From contig NZ_CP009285.1 of assembly GCF_000758665.1 (NCBI RefSeq), positions 5,456,001 through 5,520,000 on the forward strand: DNA of 64,000 nucleotides, read 5' to 3'. The notes under the pieces are model-generated. The model was not told the DNA's origin, did not search any database, and saw nothing but the letters and a program-made list of their open reading frames with translations. Position 1 is the first letter of the stretch, and each line of letters begins with the position of its first letter. Shown piece after piece: positions 52,793 through 61,664 of the stretch. The position numbers and the translations under genes were made by a program. The DNA is from Paenibacillus borealis (GTDB taxonomy: Bacteria > Bacillota > Bacilli > Paenibacillales > Paenibacillaceae).

Positions 52793-52837
52793 AAATTTTG
52801 TTCGCATACCCAACCTCGCACAAACTGTCTTATATGT
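52793..52837. repeat. Degenerate family-A repeat unit before spoIIIAF
   Basis: GAAATTTTGTTCGCATACCC...GCACAAACTG resembles the first half of family A and abuts the AGGAGGTG ribosome-binding site of spoIIIAF. Complementary arms are incomplete. Confidence 0.4.
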
Positions 52838-52845
52838 TATCTGCC

Positions 52846-54105
52846 TCACCGCATCATTACGGTGACATTACCGGCAGTCAGCATAATAGTGACGGCCAGG
52901 AAGAACATCAGCGATACGGCTGCCAGTGCAGCGAACACATAGATCATGCTTTTGCCGATCGTCTGCAGGCAGACCACAATCGGCGTTTCTCCAAGCGGCT
53001 GCATCACGGCGGCGGCCACATTATAGATCAGGGCAAGCACGAGAATTTTGATGGCCGGGAACGCGCAGAGGAAGAGGATGATAATGACTCCCGAGAGCCC
53101 GATGGCGTTCTTCACCAGCAGCGATGCCGAGATCACCGTATCTGTGGCATCCGCGAACATTTTCCCGATGACCGGCACGAAATTGCCTGTGATATATTTG
53201 GCGGCGCGTATCGTGACCCCGTCCGTAACTGAGCTGGTGATCCCCCGGACAGAGATGACACCGAGAAAGACGGTAAGCAATACTCCCAGCAGTCCCGCCC
53301 CGATATTGCGCAGCAGGTTGGCCAGCTGGGTCAGCTTGTATTTCTCCGACATGGCACTCACCAGATGCAGTACCGCCGAGAAGAACAGCAGCGGGAAGAC
53401 AATGGTGTGAATCATCGTGCCCACCGTATGAATCATGAACACGATCAGCGGATGGGTCACCGATACAGTCACGATGTTGCCCATTGAAGCCAGCAGCGCG
53501 AACAGCAGCGGAATCATCGCCATCATGAAGTCGATCATCCGGTCAATGGCATCCTTGGCATAGCCGATGGCAATGTTGAAGCTGTTGACGGCGATGACCA
53601 GCACCACCATATAACAGAGCATATATGCGATTTTACTGACGGATTTCCGTTCAAAAGCGGTCTGCAGTGTCTCCAGAATCATGCTCAGCACACTGATCAT
53701 CACAATCGTAACCAGCAGCTTGCCGTTATAGAGCACCTCATGCCACATGAAGCGGGTGAGGCCGGACAATACGCTTTTGAAGCTAAGACCGTTATCTCCG
53801 GGAAGCAGCATATCCATCAGCGAAGGGGTTTTACCGTCCGGGAAGAATCCCCCGTAGTCCTTCATCAGCTGATCCCAATAAGTCTGCACCCCGTCTGTCG
53901 GAAGGTTCTCGACCTGCCCCTTCACCCACTGGTCTACAGCGGATGGGGAGCCTCCTCCGGTGCTTCCTCCGGATTGTGCCTGTGCCTGCGTTGGCGGAGC
54001 CGGAGCGGCATAAGTGGTCCCGGCACACAGCAGAAGCAGCAGACAGGGGAGCAGAACGAGCAGCTTGTATAATTTTGGCGGACGAAAAACACTGCGCTCC
54101 TGCAT
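52846..54105 (-). CDS. spoIIIAE: Stage III sporulation protein AE
   Basis: About 419 residues. Signal/TM start (LYKLLVLLPCLLLLLCAGTT), an extracytoplasmic Gln/Gly-rich stretch, then at least seven transmembrane helices (for example VTIVMISVLSMILETLQTAF, YMLCYMVVLVIAVNSFNIAI) to the end. Polytopic core of the SpoIIIA complex. The frame starts at 54156, overlapping spoIIIAD by 4 nt, but GGGGTGAGG better supports ATG 54105. Confidence 0.93.
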   Translation of the reverse strand: MQERSVFRPPKLYKLLVLLPCLLLLLCAGTTYAAPAPPTQAQAQSGGSTGGGSPSAVDQWVKGQVENLPTDGVQTYWDQLMKDYGGFFPDGKTPSLMDMLLPGDNGLSFKSVLSGLTRFMWHEVLYNGKLLVTIVMISVLSMILETLQTAFERKSVSKIAYMLCYMVVLVIAVNSFNIAIGYAKDAIDRMIDFMMAMIPLLFALLASMGNIVTVSVTHPLIVFMIHTVGTMIHTIVFPLLFFSAVLHLVSAMSEKYKLTQLANLLRNIGAGLLGVLLTVFLGVISVRGITSSVTDGVTIRAAKYITGNFVPVIGKMFADATDTVISASLLVKNAIGLSGVIIILFLCAFPAIKILVLALIYNVAAAVMQPLGETPIVVCLQTIGKSMIYVFAALAAVSLMFFLAVTIMLTAGNVTVMMR

Positions 54106-54152
54106 ACCCTCACCCCGCTTTTCTGTGGCCTTTCCCGTACTCTTACCGAATC

Positions 54153-54542
54153 TCATGCAGGCAGCAGCTTCATCACTGTTTCTATAATGATGCTGATAAT
54201 CGGTACGGCCAGCACCATGATCAGCACCTTCCCGGCCAGCTCGATTTTGGAAGCGATCGATTCCTGTCCGGCGTCCCGCACGATCTGTGCCCCGAACTCC
54301 GCGATATACGAAATGCCGATGATTTTAAACACAGTTTTGATGTAGATCATTTCCATCCCGGAGGATTCTGCCACCCGCTCCAGTGTGCCGAGAATCGTTC
54401 CGATCTTGCCGATCAGGAACAGAAAAATCAATATGCCTGTCGCGGTAGCCAGCAGAAAAGCGAACATCGGCTTTTGTTCCTTCAGAACGAGGATGAGGAC
54501 GGTCGACAGGATCCCTATTCCCACTACTTGAATGATTTCCAT
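54153..54542 (-). CDS. spoIIIAD: Stage III sporulation protein AD
   Basis: 129 residues, four hydrophobic helices (VVGIGILSTVLILVLKEQ, FLLATATGILIFLFLIGKIG, then two more), family length. Co-transcribed with its neighbours; only 9 nt separate it from spoIIIAC. Confidence 0.93.
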   Translation of the reverse strand: MEIIQVVGIGILSTVLILVLKEQKPMFAFLLATATGILIFLFLIGKIGTILGTLERVAESSGMEMIYIKTVFKIIGISYIAEFGAQIVRDAGQESIASKIELAGKVLIMVLAVPIISIIIETVMKLLPA

Positions 54543-54551
54543 AATCCCAGC

Positions 54552-54755
54552 CTATTGAAAAAGAAAAATCGTTTTGATTTCCTGCAGCAGTCCGTCCAGC
54601 ATGCGGATTACCATGAACAGCACGATGATAAAGCCGACAATCGTTACCCAGTGGGCGATGTCCTCTTTGCCCATCTGCTTAAGCACCGTGTGGATCATGG
54701 CGATAATGATGCCGATGCCGGCAATCTGAAAGATCGCGTTGACTTCAATATTCAT
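54552..54755 (-). CDS. spoIIIAC: Stage III sporulation protein AC
   Basis: 67 residues, two transmembrane helices (IFQIAGIGIIIAMIHTVLKQ, WVTIVGFIIVLFMVIRMLDG). GAGGTG is spaced for ATG 54755; an in-frame ATG 9 nt upstream is less likely. Small membrane subunit of the channel. Confidence 0.93.
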   Translation of the reverse strand: MNIEVNAIFQIAGIGIIIAMIHTVLKQMGKEDIAHWVTIVGFIIVLFMVIRMLDGLLQEIKTIFLFQ

Positions 54756-54768
54756 TCCTGGCACCTCG

Positions 54769-55287
54769 CTAAAAGATCAAAATGACGATCAATGCTCCAA
54801 GCAGCAGACCCAGGCTTTTGCTAACTTTCTCATATTTGCCCTGATCTTCTCTGGCCGCTGTCTCTTCCTGCTTCAATTGCTGTAAAGCCAGTGCAATATG
54901 CGTGCTCTGATTCGACCGGTCGCTGGTTCCGAGTGTGCAGCTGAGCTGCCGGAAAATTTCCTTCTCTGTTCCTTTCAGGGAGGCGCTATTCCAGTGAATC
55001 TCCATGGACCGCCGCACGGCTTCCTCGGCACTGCAGTTATGCGGCGGGCTCATCTCTTCCGCTGCGGTGAGGAAGAACGCTCTCAGCGGGTCCTTGCTCT
55101 GCATCCCGATCCGGCGCAGCGCCTCCGGCAGCGGCGTATAGCCGTACTGGATCTCCGTCTCCAGCCGCTGCAGCGCTGCGATCAGGCCTCTGATGTGCCG
55201 GGGCCTGTCAGCATACTGGGCAGCCCGCTTGAAGCCGGCCAGCGTGCCTGCAAGCACGATGAGCACTGCCCCGAGCAGCTTAAGCAT
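54769..55287 (-). CDS. spoIIIAB: Stage III sporulation protein AB
   Basis: 172 residues. MLKLLGAVLIVLAGTLAGFK N-terminal helix as in B. subtilis, helical centre (RGLIAALQRLETEIQYGYTP) and C-terminal helix (LGLLLGALIVILIF), resembling a GspF-like fold. Overlaps spoIIIAA by 8 nt. Works with the SpoIIIAA ATPase. Confidence 0.93.
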   Translation of the reverse strand: MLKLLGAVLIVLAGTLAGFKRAAQYADRPRHIRGLIAALQRLETEIQYGYTPLPEALRRIGMQSKDPLRAFFLTAAEEMSPPHNCSAEEAVRRSMEIHWNSASLKGTEKEIFRQLSCTLGTSDRSNQSTHIALALQQLKQEETAAREDQGKYEKVSKSLGLLLGALIVILIF

Positions 55288-56281
55288 GCCGGTCACCGCC
55301 TATCCGCTCTTCCGGCGAGATCAGCAGCAGCCCGCGCTTCTGCGCGTCCAGGATGCGGAAGGACAAGCCTGACTCCGAGCGGTGCAGAATGACATACCGC
55401 TCGAACATCCGGTGCTCCAGCAGGCCGCCAAGGCCGGGCCGGCGGGCCAGCTCGGACACTTCCTTGCCATGCGCGGAAGCGACCACTGAGATGCCGGCGT
55501 GCAGCGCTTCGGTTACTGCATCCGCATCCTCAAGGCGGCCGATCTCATCGGCGATCAGCACATCGGGCGACAATGAGCGGATCATCATCATCATGCCTTC
55601 CGCTTTGGGGCAGCCGTCGAGGATGTCCGTGCGCGGGCCGACGTCGAAGGCGGGAATCCCGCGGCGGCTGCCGGCGATCTCCGAGCGTTCATCGACGATT
55701 CCGACCTTGAGACCGGGACGGCTGCCTTCGCGTCCGCCCTGCCCCCCTGCCGAGATCTGCCTGGCAAGATCGCGCAGCAGGGTGGTCTTGCCATGCTGCG
55801 GCGGCGAGAGGATCAGCGTATGCATAATCCGCTGCCGCCCCCGGTCCAGCAGATAAGGCAGCACGCCGTCTGCCAGCCCGTGCACTTCGCGGGCTATACG
55901 CACATTGAAGCCGGTAATATCACGGAGATGCTCAACCCCCCCGCCGCTTAAAACCGTCCGGCCGGAGAGGCCGATCCGGTGCCCGCCGGGAATGGTGATG
56001 AAGCCCTTGCGCAGCTCCTCTTCCATCGTATACAGCGAATGATTACTAATGAGGTCCAGCAGCCGGTGCGTATCCTCCCGGTCCGGCTTGTACGCTTCAC
56101 CGGGAAGCTGTGTCAGACTGCAGTTAACGCCGACAAAATGATATTTGCCGGAGTAATTGATCTCAAGCGGCCGTCCTTCACGGACGCGCACTTCCTCCAC
56201 CTTGTCCAGGAGCGCAGCGGGGAGGCCGCCGAGCAGCGCTCTTACTTTTTCGGGAAATAATAGAAGCCAATCATTTGCCAT
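55280..56281 (-). CDS. spoIIIAA: Stage III sporulation protein AA (ATPase)
   Basis: 333 residues. Secretion-ATPase fold: Walker A LSPPQHGKTTLLRDLARQ near 160, VGIVDERSEIAG (Walker B-like), RSLSPDVLIADEIGRLEDAD, and a C-terminal ATP-binding sequence. It energises the channel from the mother-cell side. GGGGGT supports ATG 56281. A sigma-E-like promoter lies just upstream, after yqhV. Confidence 0.95.
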   Translation of the reverse strand: MANDWLLLFPEKVRALLGGLPAALLDKVEEVRVREGRPLEINYSGKYHFVGVNCSLTQLPGEAYKPDREDTHRLLDLISNHSLYTMEEELRKGFITIPGGHRIGLSGRTVLSGGGVEHLRDITGFNVRIAREVHGLADGVLPYLLDRGRQRIMHTLILSPPQHGKTTLLRDLARQISAGGQGGREGSRPGLKVGIVDERSEIAGSRRGIPAFDVGPRTDILDGCPKAEGMMMMIRSLSPDVLIADEIGRLEDADAVTEALHAGISVVASAHGKEVSELARRPGLGGLLEHRMFERYVILHRSESGLSFRILDAQKRGLLLISPEERIGGDRHA

Positions 56282-56325
56282 ACAAAGTACCCCCAAGTTG
56301 TCCTCTACTTAATAGCTTTATTCCA

Positions 56326-56354
56326 TATTTATGCTTGTACTTGTACTTTATGAC
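56326..56354 (-). promoter_or_regulatory. Probable sigma-E promoter of the spoIIIA operon
   Basis: On the minus strand GTCATAAA (56347-56354), 13 nt, CATAAATA (56326-56333), close to the sigma-E consensus, 45 nt upstream of spoIIIAA. Confidence 0.65.
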
Positions 56355-56363
56355 TATCATCTA

Positions 56364-56636
56364 TCATTTCTTCAGAATGCCGATTAAGAGAAAGGCCACG
56401 CCGCAGCCGATCCAGCCGAGCTTGCCCCATGACAGCTGCTGGGCCATCCCTGTCAGGCCAACCGCTGTGGTCAGAATCAGGATAGTCGGGCCGACCAGCG
56501 CCAGCCCCGAATTAACTGCAAGCGCCTTATCCACCTGGTTCAGCCTCAGCATAATCAGTGCAGCCGCAATCTCCACACTGCCCGACAGCAACCGCAGTCC
56601 CGCCATCCAGCTCACATACTTGTCCAAACTGTTCAA
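56364..56636 (-). CDS. yqhV: YqhV-family (DUF2619) membrane protein
   Basis: 90 residues with three hydrophobic helices (LRLLSGSVEIAAALIMLRLN, GLALVGPTILILTTAVGLTG, GCGVAFLLIGILKK). Conserved immediately upstream of spoIIIAA in Bacillales. Function unknown. Confidence 0.85.
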   Translation of the reverse strand: MNSLDKYVSWMAGLRLLSGSVEIAAALIMLRLNQVDKALAVNSGLALVGPTILILTTAVGLTGMAQQLSWGKLGWIGCGVAFLLIGILKK

Positions 56637-56967
56637 CTCCCTTTTACAAATCTATGGATATCAAAGAACCCGCTGCGCATTAAACAAGCTGTTATCCATG
56701 GATATGCGGAAGATGCCCACTTTAGACAAGAAGAAATGGGGGAAGCTAGCAGAGATTTGAGGAGATGTGAAAGAAATCATAGTGCTCTCCTCTATAAAAA
56801 AATATCATCGGTATGATAAAATTAATTTTGCGCGTGCAAAAAATGGAGCTCTTAAAAATAGAAGGGCAGGCTGCGGGAGAAACTATACCTTCCTAACTGC
56901 TCCTGAAGAGGTTCTGAGCGCCGCAGAAATCTAGATAAAGACATCGGAAAAAGAGGGGATCACAGTC
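56637..56967. other. Gene-free interval with two small palindromes
   Basis: About 330 bp between yqhV and the divergent yitT-family gene. It holds TATCAT-cggt-ATGATA (56803-56818) and TTTTGC-gcgt-GCAAAA (56826-56841), which could be operator sites for the yitT-family gene. No credible reading frame and no clear -35/-10 pair. Confidence 0.45.
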
Positions 56968-57834
56968 ATGCAAGTTCGTAATTTCGTAGTACCGCTCGTA
57001 TCAGGAACAGTAGCCAGACAGGTAAAAGAAGTAGCCATTATCATTTTTTCAGCCTTTCTGGTGGCGGGCGGGCTCCGGCTGTTCCTGATTCCGCATCAGC
57101 TGCTCAGCGGCGGTGTAGCAGGGACGGCATCCATCATTGGTTATTTAACGAATCCGAAGTATATCTCGCTGTATTATTTCGCTATCAACCTGCCGATCCT
57201 GATCTGGGGCTTCGTAGCTGTGGGGAAGAAATACATCTGCTATAGCATGCTGTCTGTTATCTCCACCACCTGGTTCCTGAACATCATTCCTGTGGTGAAG
57301 CTCACCAAAGACCCGATTCTGGCCAGTATCTTCGGCGGTGTTATCATTGCCGGCGGTGTCGGCTTCTCGCTGCGTGCGGGGGGATCTTCCGGCGGATTCG
57401 ATATTCTCGGCTCCATTATTACCCGCAAACGGGACATTCCTATGGGAACGGTACTGTTCGTGATGGACGGTCTCGTCATCCTAAGCCTGGGCTTCTTCAA
57501 AAGCTGGGATTCGGCGCTGTACGCGATGCTCTGTATATTCGTCAAAAGCCGTGTGGTTGATATGATCCACATCCGCCACGTCAAGCTGACCTGCTTCATT
57601 GTCACGAAGGAGCGGGAGAAAATGCTGAACCGCCTGACCTGTCTGCCGCACGGTGTCACCGTTGTTAATGCGGAGGGCGGATACAGCCATGAGGGCAATA
57701 CGATGCTGATGACGGTAACTACCCGTTATGAGCTGGCTGACCTGCGCAAGACTATTCTTGAGACAGATCCGAAATCCTTTGTAAACGTGCTGGAGACGGT
57801 AGAGATTATGGGCCGGTTCAGACGGTTGAGTTAA
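56968..57834 (+). CDS. YitT-family membrane protein
   Basis: 288 residues. Five transmembrane helices in the first 190 residues (VAIIIFSAFLVAGGLRLFLI, FAINLPILIWGFVAVGKKYI...), with the LRAGGSSGGFDILGSII motif typical of the YitT family, then a soluble DUF2179 domain (HVKLTCFIVTKEREKMLNRL). GAGGGGATC precedes the ATG. In B. subtilis this locus lacks such a gene; here it lies between yqhV and lysC. Transport role unproven. Confidence 0.85.
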   Translation: MQVRNFVVPLVSGTVARQVKEVAIIIFSAFLVAGGLRLFLIPHQLLSGGVAGTASIIGYLTNPKYISLYYFAINLPILIWGFVAVGKKYICYSMLSVISTTWFLNIIPVVKLTKDPILASIFGGVIIAGGVGFSLRAGGSSGGFDILGSIITRKRDIPMGTVLFVMDGLVILSLGFFKSWDSALYAMLCIFVKSRVVDMIHIRHVKLTCFIVTKEREKMLNRLTCLPHGVTVVNAEGGYSHEGNTMLMTVTTRYELADLRKTILETDPKSFVNVLETVEIMGRFRRLS

Positions 57835-57837
57835 ACG

Positions 57838-58030
57838 AGGATAGTTGTATAATGTGCAATTAAAAACAGCAAAAAGGGATGCGAACATCTTATAACTGTA
57901 TTCCGTACAACTAAATTTGCCCAATTGGGCCGGAACCAAGGTACAACGTCAGTTTAATTGTACGAAATACAACTATATGGATAATCGCTAATAAATCAGA
58001 CGATTTAGTTGTACAAAGTACAATTAAGCA
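57838..58030. repeat. Repeat family B, divergent copy 3
   Basis: Several GTTGTA/TACAAC hairpins: AATTGTACgaaATACAACT (57956-57973), TAGTTGTACaaaGTACAATTA (about 58007-58027), and AACTGTA...TACAACT earlier. It shares the TTGTAYGAAATACAA core with copies 1 and 2, but the spacers have diverged. With the terminator at 58067 and the family-C repeat it makes up most of the 577-bp gap 57835-58411. Confidence 0.5.
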
Positions 58031-58066
58031 TATTGCCTATACCGTTACTAGCCACATTTACTATGC

Positions 58067-58113
58067 AAAAAGAGTGCTGTTCTCCGCTTATGCGGGTAAC
58101 AGCACTCTTTTTT
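58067..58113. terminator. Terminator after the yitT-family gene
   Basis: AAAAAGAGTGCTGTT (58067-58081) pairs with AACAGCACTCTTTTTT (58098-58113). Confidence 0.85.
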
Positions 58114-58188
58114 ACTTATGATTGTTGGTCACTGATAGGTCTTTGTGTCTTTGTCTTATATATTGTCCGCTTTACATTGACGTTCGCA

Positions 58189-58271
58189 CAATGTATTCGG
58201 TTTTTCTCATACATTTGGCCCATCTATCCTATCGTCGGGGCAATGTATTCGGTTTTTCGCATACATTCGGC
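58189..58271. repeat. Family-C tandem hairpin repeat
   Basis: A 31-bp unit occurs twice with a 52-bp period (58189-58219 and 58241-58271), differing at two bases. Each contains AATGTAT and ATACATT arms around CGGTTTTTC. Intergenic between the yitT-family gene and lysC; the rest to 58411 shows nothing identifiable. Confidence 0.65.
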
Positions 58272-58411
58272 TCGTGTGCCTAACGTTTCTCTCAAGCCAC
58301 CAATCAGTTTATGAATCACCCGCCGCCAGACGCCAAACAGGGATGCCCTCCAGCCTTCCTGCTGAAGAAACATCCCTGATGTAGTCCTATTGCTGAATTA
58401 TACTCTGCGGC

Positions 58412-59665
58412 CTAGCGGCGGTCCTGAGGGCCGCCAACGAAGGCTTGCTCCGTAGTGTCGAGATTATAAGCGGTATGCAGCGCCTGAATAATCTGCTGCA
58501 GATTGCCTGATTCAATGACACAGGAGACCTTAATCTCGGAGGTGCTGACCATCTTGATGCTCACGCCTTCATTCGAGATCACCTCGAACATCTGGGCGGC
58601 AACCCCCGGATGGCTGACCATGCCGGCGCCTACAATGGACACCTTGACCAGATTATCCTCGGAAGTCACTTCACGGTATGGCAGCACACTGTGCAGCCCT
58701 TCAATCACCTGTTTGGCCTTCTCCAGATCGCTAAGTGCTACTGTAAAGGAAAAGTCTGCAGTCTGGTTCTGCACGCCGCTCTGTACGATAATATCAACGT
58801 CCACACCCTCTTCGGCCAGCTTGCCGAAGACCTGGGCGAGGACACCCGGAACATCCGGAACTCCCAGAATACTGATCCGGGCCACATTCTTGTCATATGC
58901 AATGCCGCTTACTACTACACCCTGCTCCATGCTTGCTTCCTCCTTCACAACGGTTCCTTCATTATGGTTAAAGCTGGATCTTACGACCAGCTTCACTTGA
59001 TATCGCTTGGCATATTCCACCGCTCGCGGATGCAGAACTGCCGCACCCAGATTGGCCAGCTCCAGCATCTCGTCATACGAGATTTCCTTCAGCTTGCGCG
59101 CGGTCTTCACGATGCGCGGGTCCGTAGAGTAAATCCCGTCCACATCGGTATAGATTTCGCAGACATCCGCTTTGATGGCTGCAGCCAGTGCAACCGCTGT
59201 TGTATCCGAACCACCGCGGCCCAGCGTGGTAATCTCGCCGTCCAGTGTCATCCCCTGGAAGCCGGCAACGATAACAATCTGCTCACGCTCCAGAGACTCC
59301 AGAACACGGCGTGGAACGATTTCACTAATCCGCGCACGGCCATGGGTTTCATCGGTACGGAACCCGGCCTGCCAGCCTGTATAGGATACGGCATTCCGCC
59401 CGATCCCATGAAGAGCGATGGATAGAAGCGCTACAGAAATCTGTTCCCCCGTAGTCATCAGCATATCCATTTCCCGTGCGGGAGGCTGCCCGTTCAGCTG
59501 TTTCGCCTGATCGATCAGTTCATCTGTCGTATCCCCCATAGCGGATACAACCACAACGCAGCGATGTCCCTCATCCTGCTTATCTGCGATGCGCTTGGCG
59601 ACACGCTTCATACGTTCAATATCGCCGACGGAGCTGCCTCCGAATTTCATGACATAAAGTGACAA
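58412..59665 (-). CDS. lysC: Aspartate kinase
   Basis: 417 residues. Kinase domain with VMKFGGSSVGDIERMKRVAK, TTGEQISVALLSIALH and TLGRGGSDTTAVALAAAIKA, then two ACT domains in the last 150 residues (VARISILGVPDVPGVLAQVF, VKVSIVGAGMVSHPGVAAQM). First step of the Lys/Thr/Met/diaminopimelate pathway. TTG 59665 is spaced 10 nt from GGGAG and matches homologue starts; ATG 59677 lies directly next to it. No lysine riboswitch is visible in the 250-bp leader. Confidence 0.92.
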   Translation of the reverse strand: MSLYVMKFGGSSVGDIERMKRVAKRIADKQDEGHRCVVVVSAMGDTTDELIDQAKQLNGQPPAREMDMLMTTGEQISVALLSIALHGIGRNAVSYTGWQAGFRTDETHGRARISEIVPRRVLESLEREQIVIVAGFQGMTLDGEITTLGRGGSDTTAVALAAAIKADVCEIYTDVDGIYSTDPRIVKTARKLKEISYDEMLELANLGAAVLHPRAVEYAKRYQVKLVVRSSFNHNEGTVVKEEASMEQGVVVSGIAYDKNVARISILGVPDVPGVLAQVFGKLAEEGVDVDIIVQSGVQNQTADFSFTVALSDLEKAKQVIEGLHSVLPYREVTSEDNLVKVSIVGAGMVSHPGVAAQMFEVISNEGVSIKMVSTSEIKVSCVIESGNLQQIIQALHTAYNLDTTEQAFVGGPQDRR

Positions 59666-59845
59666 AGTCCCATTCACTCCCTATTTCGCTGTAAGTAGTA
59701 GCTTTTATTTGGTTTTCGCTTTAACACAGTATAATACGAAAATCATAACATGCGTTAATGGTTTCACAAAAAAAGCGCCCAATTTTCCGAACATGGCCCA
59801 TTCCTCATAACCAGGCACGGCAAATTATATTCAGTTGAAGCTGTA

Positions 59846-59880
59846 CAAAAAGCCTCCGCCGCACAATGCGGGGAGGCCGG
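59846..59880 (-). terminator. Terminator of efp
   Basis: GCCTCC-gc-CGC and GCGGGGAGGC stem; the minus strand continues into TTTTTGT. Lies between efp and lysC. Confidence 0.7.
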
Positions 59881-59915
59881 TTTGAATCACGTTGAACCCG
59901 GAGCTAAGTAAGCTC

Positions 59916-60473
59916 CTACGCGCGGGAGATGTATTTACCTTCGCGGGTATCGATCAGGAGAACATCGCCTTCATTAATGAACAATGGAACCTGTACAGTA
60001 TGTCCGGTTTCCAGTGTAGCCGCTTTGGTTGCGCCTTGAGCGGTGTTGCCTTTTACGCCCGGTTCTGTTTCAGTAACCTTCAGCTCAACGCTTGTAGGCA
60101 GGTTAATCCCGAGGATTTCGCCCTGGTAGCTGACGATATTGACAGTCATATTCTCTCTCAGGAAGTTAAGCTCCCATTCCAGCTGCTTCGCAGTCAACTC
60201 GAACTGGTCATAAGTTTCGTTGTCCATGAATACATGCTCTGAACCGCTGGCATACAGGTACTGTACTCCACGGTTCTCGATAATAGCGCGGCCGATCGTT
60301 TCGCCTGCACGGAAAGTGCGCTCAACGGTGTTGCCGTTACGCAGGTTCTTCAGCTTGGAGCGGACAAATGCCGCGCCCTTACCCGGCTTTACGTGCTGGA
60401 AATCGAGGACGGTGAAGATATCCCCTTCTACTTCTACGGTCAAGCCTGTCTTGAAATCATTAACTGAAATCAC
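59916..60473 (-). CDS. efp: Translation elongation factor P
   Basis: 185 residues. N-terminal KOW-like domain with loop [15 protein letters not shown] (K32 at the modifiable tip), then two OB domains (NRAVIENR..., [40 protein letters not shown]). Rescues ribosomes stalled at polyproline. GTG start 60473 after AGGAGGGA. It follows the aminopeptidase P gene as in B. subtilis (yqhT-efp). Confidence 0.95.
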   Translation of the reverse strand: MISVNDFKTGLTVEVEGDIFTVLDFQHVKPGKGAAFVRSKLKNLRNGNTVERTFRAGETIGRAIIENRGVQYLYASGSEHVFMDNETYDQFELTAKQLEWELNFLRENMTVNIVSYQGEILGINLPTSVELKVTETEPGVKGNTAQGATKAATLETGHTVQVPLFINEGDVLLIDTREGKYISRA

Positions 60474-60518
60474 AAAAAATCCCTCCTGGAATCGATGAAT
60501 TAACTGAATAAGTGTGCC

Positions 60519-61589
60519 TTACAGTACCGTATAATCCTTCGATGAATGTGTCAGCAGCGTTATACCGCTTTCGGTAATGACAATATCATCTTCAATCCGC
60601 ACGCCGCCAAGGCCGGAGAGATAAATTCCCGGTTCTACGGTAACTACCATGCCCGGCTCCATAATTTCATCGGCAAGCTTGGACAGACGCGGAAATTCAT
60701 GAACCTCCATGCCCAGACCATGGCCTGTGCTGTGGCCGAAATACTCACCATACCCGTAACGGGTGATGATGTCACGGGCCAGGGCATCGCATTCACGGCC
60801 GGTCATGCCTGGTTTGATATGTGCCAGCGTATGCAGCTGCGCTTCAAGCACAATATCATAGATTTCCTTCAGCTTGGGATCCGGCGATCCCAAGGCGATC
60901 GTGCGTGTTACATCCGAGCAGTAGCCGTCCAGCAGTGCACCGAAGTCGAAGGTGACGAATTCGTTGTTCTGGATAATCTTGCTGCTGGCTACGCCATGCG
61001 GCATGGCCGAGCGTTCGCCGGAAGCAACAATCGTATCGAACGAGGATGAGGTTGCACCGTGGGTGCGCATGTAGAATTCCATTTCCAGATCGACATCACG
61101 TTCAGTCATGCCTGGCTTGATCACATTCAGGATATGGCTGTACGTTGCATCTGCCAGATCGCAAGCCCGCTGCATGATCGCCAGCTCTTCCTCATCCTTG
61201 AACATGCGCAGATTCTCGACGGCTTTGGATACCGGAACCATAACTGCCGGCTGCAGAGCTGCCGCATATGCAGTGTACGCGCTGAAGGTTACGTCATCCT
61301 GCTCGAAGCCGATACGGACTTGTCCGCCCTGCGGCAGCAGTTCGCGTACAGTGTCAATGAATTTCGCAGCATGCTGAACAATCTTCAGTCCGGTCACCTG
61401 TTCCGAAGCCTGTGTCATATACCTGAAGTCAGTCAGCAGATAACTGTCATCACCGGTAACCAGCACATAACCGGAGGAGCCGGTGAATCCGCTCAAATAG
61501 CGGCGGTTATAGCCGCTGGTAATTAACATCGCATCCAGTCCCTGTTCCTGCAAAACCTTACGCAGCTTGGAGACGCGCTTGTTGCCCAT
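60519..61589 (-). CDS. yqhT: Xaa-Pro aminopeptidase / M24 metallopeptidase (YqhT-like)
   Basis: 356 residues. Metal ligands in FDFGALLDGYCSDVTRT, HSTGHGLGMEVHEFP, TVEPGIYLSGLGGVR (E) and RIEDDIVITESG (E). AGAGGAG supports ATG 61589; longer in-frame ATGs lack a site. Between yqhR and efp. The yqhS (aroQ) gene that lies next to it in B. subtilis is absent here. Confidence 0.9.
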   Translation of the reverse strand: MGNKRVSKLRKVLQEQGLDAMLITSGYNRRYLSGFTGSSGYVLVTGDDSYLLTDFRYMTQASEQVTGLKIVQHAAKFIDTVRELLPQGGQVRIGFEQDDVTFSAYTAYAAALQPAVMVPVSKAVENLRMFKDEEELAIMQRACDLADATYSHILNVIKPGMTERDVDLEMEFYMRTHGATSSSFDTIVASGERSAMPHGVASSKIIQNNEFVTFDFGALLDGYCSDVTRTIALGSPDPKLKEIYDIVLEAQLHTLAHIKPGMTGRECDALARDIITRYGYGEYFGHSTGHGLGMEVHEFPRLSKLADEIMEPGMVVTVEPGIYLSGLGGVRIEDDIVITESGITLLTHSSKDYTVL

Positions 61590-61664
61590 TTTCATTCTCC
61601 TCTCGAAATAGCCACATTGTATTTTAACATAGTGGCATGCCACCTGAGAAGTTTTTTCGGACGC

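Noticed and set aside
59666..59915. Lysine riboswitch upstream of lysC
   Set aside because: The leader is AT-rich and holds mainly the efp terminator; I could not find the conserved lysine-aptamer core or a following terminator/antiterminator pair.
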